Source: Lachnoclostridium sp. UBA739 (GTDB lineage Bacteria > Bacillota_A > Clostridia > Lachnospirales > Lachnospiraceae). From it: a stretch of DNA of 34,828 nt. Under the pieces are notes generated by a model. That model saw only the letters and a program-made list of their open reading frames with translations, ran no database searches and was not told the origin of the DNA. Both the position numbers and the translations under genes were made by a program. Shown piece after piece: positions 32,491-34,828 of this stretch (within the stretch, counting starts at the first letter, position 1; the number at the start of each line of letters is the position of its first letter). The DNA lies in NCBI GenBank assembly GCA_002297865.1, contig DBKX01000199.1:13592-48419 (forward strand), read 5' to 3'.

Positions 32491-32830
32491 ATGCTTCCTC
32501 TGCAACACCACCGTTTGCCTGAATGCAGGCATTTTTCCACTCTTTTACCTGCTGAGGGTATAGCCCTTTTTTGCGGCAGTATTCTGCCAGTTCTATTTCA
32601 CTTAATACTGAGGTTTCCAGCACGATTTGAAATTTTTCATGGGTACTCCATTTGTCTGCTGTTTTAGAAGAAGAAACGGAGAGTCCTCCCTGCTTTTTTG
32701 CACGGTCTCTCCATCTATATAAAGTATTAATACTAATTCCTGTTTCTCTTGCCAGTTCTGCTGCTGATATGTCCTGTGCAAGCATTTTGGTTATTAAAGA
32801 TTCTTTCAATTCCTTACTATACGTTGCCAT
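32453..32830 (-). pseudogene. IS3-type transposase OrfA, truncated
   Basis: A 125-codon frame whose first 110 residues are OrfA-like: a first helix-turn-helix (LAQDISAAELARETGISINT, LYRWRDRAKK) and a second domain (WSTHEKFQIVLETSVLSEIE, LAEYCRKKGLYPQQVKEW). After EEASRLQQE the frame crosses the deletion junction and reads the OrfB DNA out of frame to a stop at 32453, so the coiled-coil C-terminus is missing. Start at 32830 is an ATG. Confidence 0.75.
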
Positions 32831-33029
32831 AGTGTTCTGCCTTTCCTTTGATAGTAGAAACCTATCATACTATATTTTTTTCACTGTGACAACTATCCTA
32901 ACACATAGGACCCCTTAAAATAGAAATTTTATTATGTGGGTAAAAACGTGTATATCCTAGGGGTAAATCAAGCCATATAGAATAAATAAGAGTTTACAGG
33001 TGTAGAATATAATGATTCTTATTACTGTA

Positions 33030-33527
33030 TTATTCAACCTTTGGTTGGTATGTAATAGTTGCGTCATATTTAGAATACTCACTTTCCAACTTTTTAAAAT
33101 CGCAACAAGTGTGATTTAGATAATGATTTTTATTACAACCAATTTTGTAAACACTCTTCGCTCTTTTTTGTAAGTCATCAATATGATTCTTGCAATATTC
33201 ATACTCTGTATTTAATAAATTCGCATACTTTTCATCTGTAGTAGATATAGCTTTAAAATTCTTCTCCTTTAGTACCTCAGAAGGTGCTGGAAACATAAAA
33301 CAAAATCTCACTGTAGATATAACTTTATCCTTATCATATATAGGTATATTGGTTTTCTGAGGTGTGTTAAAATGAGAAATTGGTGCATAATAGTTTATCC
33401 CATTCACCTCAAGTACAATTCCACAAACAAACTTATCATGAGGTTCATACGATAAGTTAGGAATTTGTCTATCTATCCCTCTTAAAAAATTAATATAATT
33501 CTTATCAACATCGTAGAATCTTATCAT
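33030..33527 (-). CDS. Type III toxin-antitoxin endoribonuclease toxin (ToxN/AbiQ family)
   Basis: A 165-residue protein matching the ToxN/AbiQ/CptN fold: MIRFYDVDKNYINFLRGIDR at the start, KFVCGIVLEVNGINYYAPIS (the conserved strand and active-site region), then RFCFMFPAP in place of ToxN's LKFMIPI, and a helical segment LLNTEYEYCKNHIDDLQKRA. The family cleaves RNA at A-rich sites and is held inactive by a repeat RNA that it processes itself; several members give phage resistance by abortive infection. AGGAG lies 5 bp before the ATG. Directly upstream are a terminator and a 36-nt repeat array, the standard layout. Lies next to a decayed insertion element, consistent with acquired DNA. Confidence 0.88.
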   Translation of the reverse strand: MIRFYDVDKNYINFLRGIDRQIPNLSYEPHDKFVCGIVLEVNGINYYAPISHFNTPQKTNIPIYDKDKVISTVRFCFMFPAPSEVLKEKNFKAISTTDEKYANLLNTEYEYCKNHIDDLQKRAKSVYKIGCNKNHYLNHTCCDFKKLESEYSKYDATITYQPKVE

Positions 33528-33552
33528 TTACTCTCCTTATATACACAATAAA

Positions 33553-33576
33553 AGAGCGAAGATTACTCTTCGCTCT
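33553..33576 (-). terminator. Terminator between antitoxin RNA and toxin gene
   Basis: AGAGCGAAGA and TCTTCGCTCT form a perfect 10-bp stem with a 4-nt loop, followed on the minus strand by TTTATT. It lies 26 bp before the toxin ATG and immediately after the antitoxin repeats, so most transcripts should stop here and supply antitoxin in excess. Confidence 0.9.
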
Positions 33577-33690
33577 GCATTATCACCCACATTTAAGGTA
33601 GTGGAACACCATGCATTATAACCTTCTTTTTACAGTCGAAGAAAACTGTGCATTAAAACCTTACTTAACGGTGTAAGAAACCGTGCATTA
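33576..33690 (-). ncRNA. ToxI-like antitoxin RNA repeat array
   Basis: On the minus strand the heptamer TAATGCA recurs four times, with starts 35, 37 and 36 nt apart, giving three full repeats and the first bases of a fourth that runs into the terminator. Each repeat then has a small hairpin of differing sequence but conserved pairing: CGGT/ACCG in repeat 1, CAGT/ACTG in repeat 2 and TGGT/ACTA in repeat 3. Downstream in each is a purine-rich AAGG- or GTGGG-containing tail. This is the expected form of a type III antitoxin, which the toxin cuts into single repeat units that fold as pseudoknots and wrap the protein. Repeat length is like ToxI (36 nt). Confidence 0.88.
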
Positions 33691-33718
33691 GAGAAATCAA
33701 TTTGATTTCTTATATATT

Positions 33719-33724
33719 ATTATA
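33719..33724 (-). promoter_or_regulatory. Probable -10 element of the antitoxin transcript
   Basis: Perfect TATAAT on the minus strand, about 30 bp before the first repeat. A weak -35 (TGAACA at 19 bp) is the best available. The predicted leader has an 8-bp inverted repeat, AGAAATCA/TGATTTCT. Confidence 0.5.
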
Positions 33725-33798
33725 CACTAAACAAGGAAAAAATGTTCATAAAAATCATATTTTTTTTAGTGTAATTTTGATATATTTTTCAAATGATT

Positions 33799-33838
33799 AA
33801 ACCTGTTATCAATATATTACTAAGTTAATAACAGGTTT
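33799..33838. terminator. Inverted repeat downstream of lysS
   Basis: AAACCTGTTAT (33799-33809) and ATAACAGGTTT (33828-33838) are exact complements with an 18-nt loop. The T-run is stronger on the plus strand, but the position suggests termination of lysS on the minus strand. A tandem 11-bp repeat, TGTCGTAAAAC/T at 33862-33883, lies between it and the lysS stop. Confidence 0.5.
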
Positions 33839-33944
33839 TTGCTATATCACGCTCATATATTTGTCGTAAAACTGTCGTAAAATCGTTTCAACATCATATA
33901 AGAACTATTAAGTTTTTCTTTAAAATAAGGCTTTTCAGAACTTC

Positions 33945-34828
<884 letters not shown>

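Larger units (their letters stand above)
31826..32903 (-). mobile_element. Degenerate IS3-type insertion element
   Basis: Terminal inverted repeats of 18 bp, TGTCAATATAGTTGTCAC at 31826-31843 and, inverted, TGTTAGGATAGTTGTCAC at 32886-32903, match at 15 of 18 positions and have TG..CA ends as in IS3 elements. Inside are an OrfA-like helix-turn-helix protein and an OrfB integrase core, both damaged: an internal deletion fuses them and an amber codon interrupts OrfB. The 1,078-bp length is short for elements of this type. The flanks (GTGTT left, CATAG right) show no target duplication. Confidence 0.85.

Noticed and set aside
31821..32908. Target-site duplication flanking the insertion element
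   Set aside because: The five bases on the left (GTGTT) and right (CATAG) do not match in any register tried.
33576..33690. CRISPR array
   Set aside because: Only three to four units, conserved over a 7-bp core and not over a full repeat, with hairpins in the variable part and a terminator and ToxN-family gene directly downstream; no cas genes.
33862..33883. Attachment site formed by the 11-bp tandem repeat near lysS
   Set aside because: The copies are adjacent rather than flanking an element, and no integrase gene or tRNA is present in the window.

Overview
The window looks like the chromosome of a low-GC, Gram-positive anaerobe of the Bacillota, most probably a Lachnospiraceae-type plant-polysaccharide degrader. 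The basis is AT-rich DNA with strong AGGAGG ribosome sites, a CdaA/YbbR pair, a SpoIID-domain protein, glycerol-phosphate polymer genes, a lysine riboswitch on dapA-dapB, and several secreted beta-glucan and plant cell-wall proteins. Species is not claimed. Function calls come from reading translated motifs; no database search was run.

Layout. 1-1033 (-): N-terminal part of a secreted CBM2-bearing protein cut by the left edge. 1247-5521: a YihY/BrkB membrane protein (+) overlapping tail-to-tail a SpoIID-domain protein (-), then an NCS2 nucleobase permease (+). 5635-9538 (-): a three-gene ABC system related to GldA / GldF-GldG / DUF4340. 9539-9984: a gene-free stretch with a promoter, a terminator-like hairpin and a 118-nt rod-shaped inverted repeat. 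9985-12056 (-): dapB and dapA under a lysine riboswitch with its own promoter and terminator. 12064-13324 (-): a CobO-type adenosyltransferase and a double-OB-fold SSB-like protein. 13500-15332 (+): typA. 15712-19242 (-): tagD, a HAD phosphatase and two CDP-glycerol glycerophosphotransferases in one tight operon. 19341-25252 (-): leuA, an HPr-like protein, ybbR, cdaA and two uncharacterised membrane proteins.

25439-31184 is a beta-glucan locus: a 947-residue secreted GH16 glucanase (-), a divergent AraC-type regulator, an apparently cytoplasmic GH5 enzyme and a secreted GH16 lichenase (all +). The likely scheme is extracellular cleavage of 1,3- and mixed-linkage glucans followed by intracellular trimming of oligosaccharides, controlled by the AraC protein. 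No sugar transporter is in the window.

31266-34828 is accessory and decayed: a frameshifted, truncated GNAT gene against a degenerate IS3-type element (internal deletion, in-frame amber, no visible target duplication). Next is a type III toxin-antitoxin locus: a ToxN/AbiQ-family toxin preceded by a short intrinsic terminator and an array of three ~36-nt repeats whose small hairpins show compensatory changes. The window ends inside lysS (-).

Several gene starts were moved from the longest reading frame to the codon with a good ribosome site (SpoIID protein, NCS2 permease, ABC ATPase, dapA, cdaA, GH5, lichenase).
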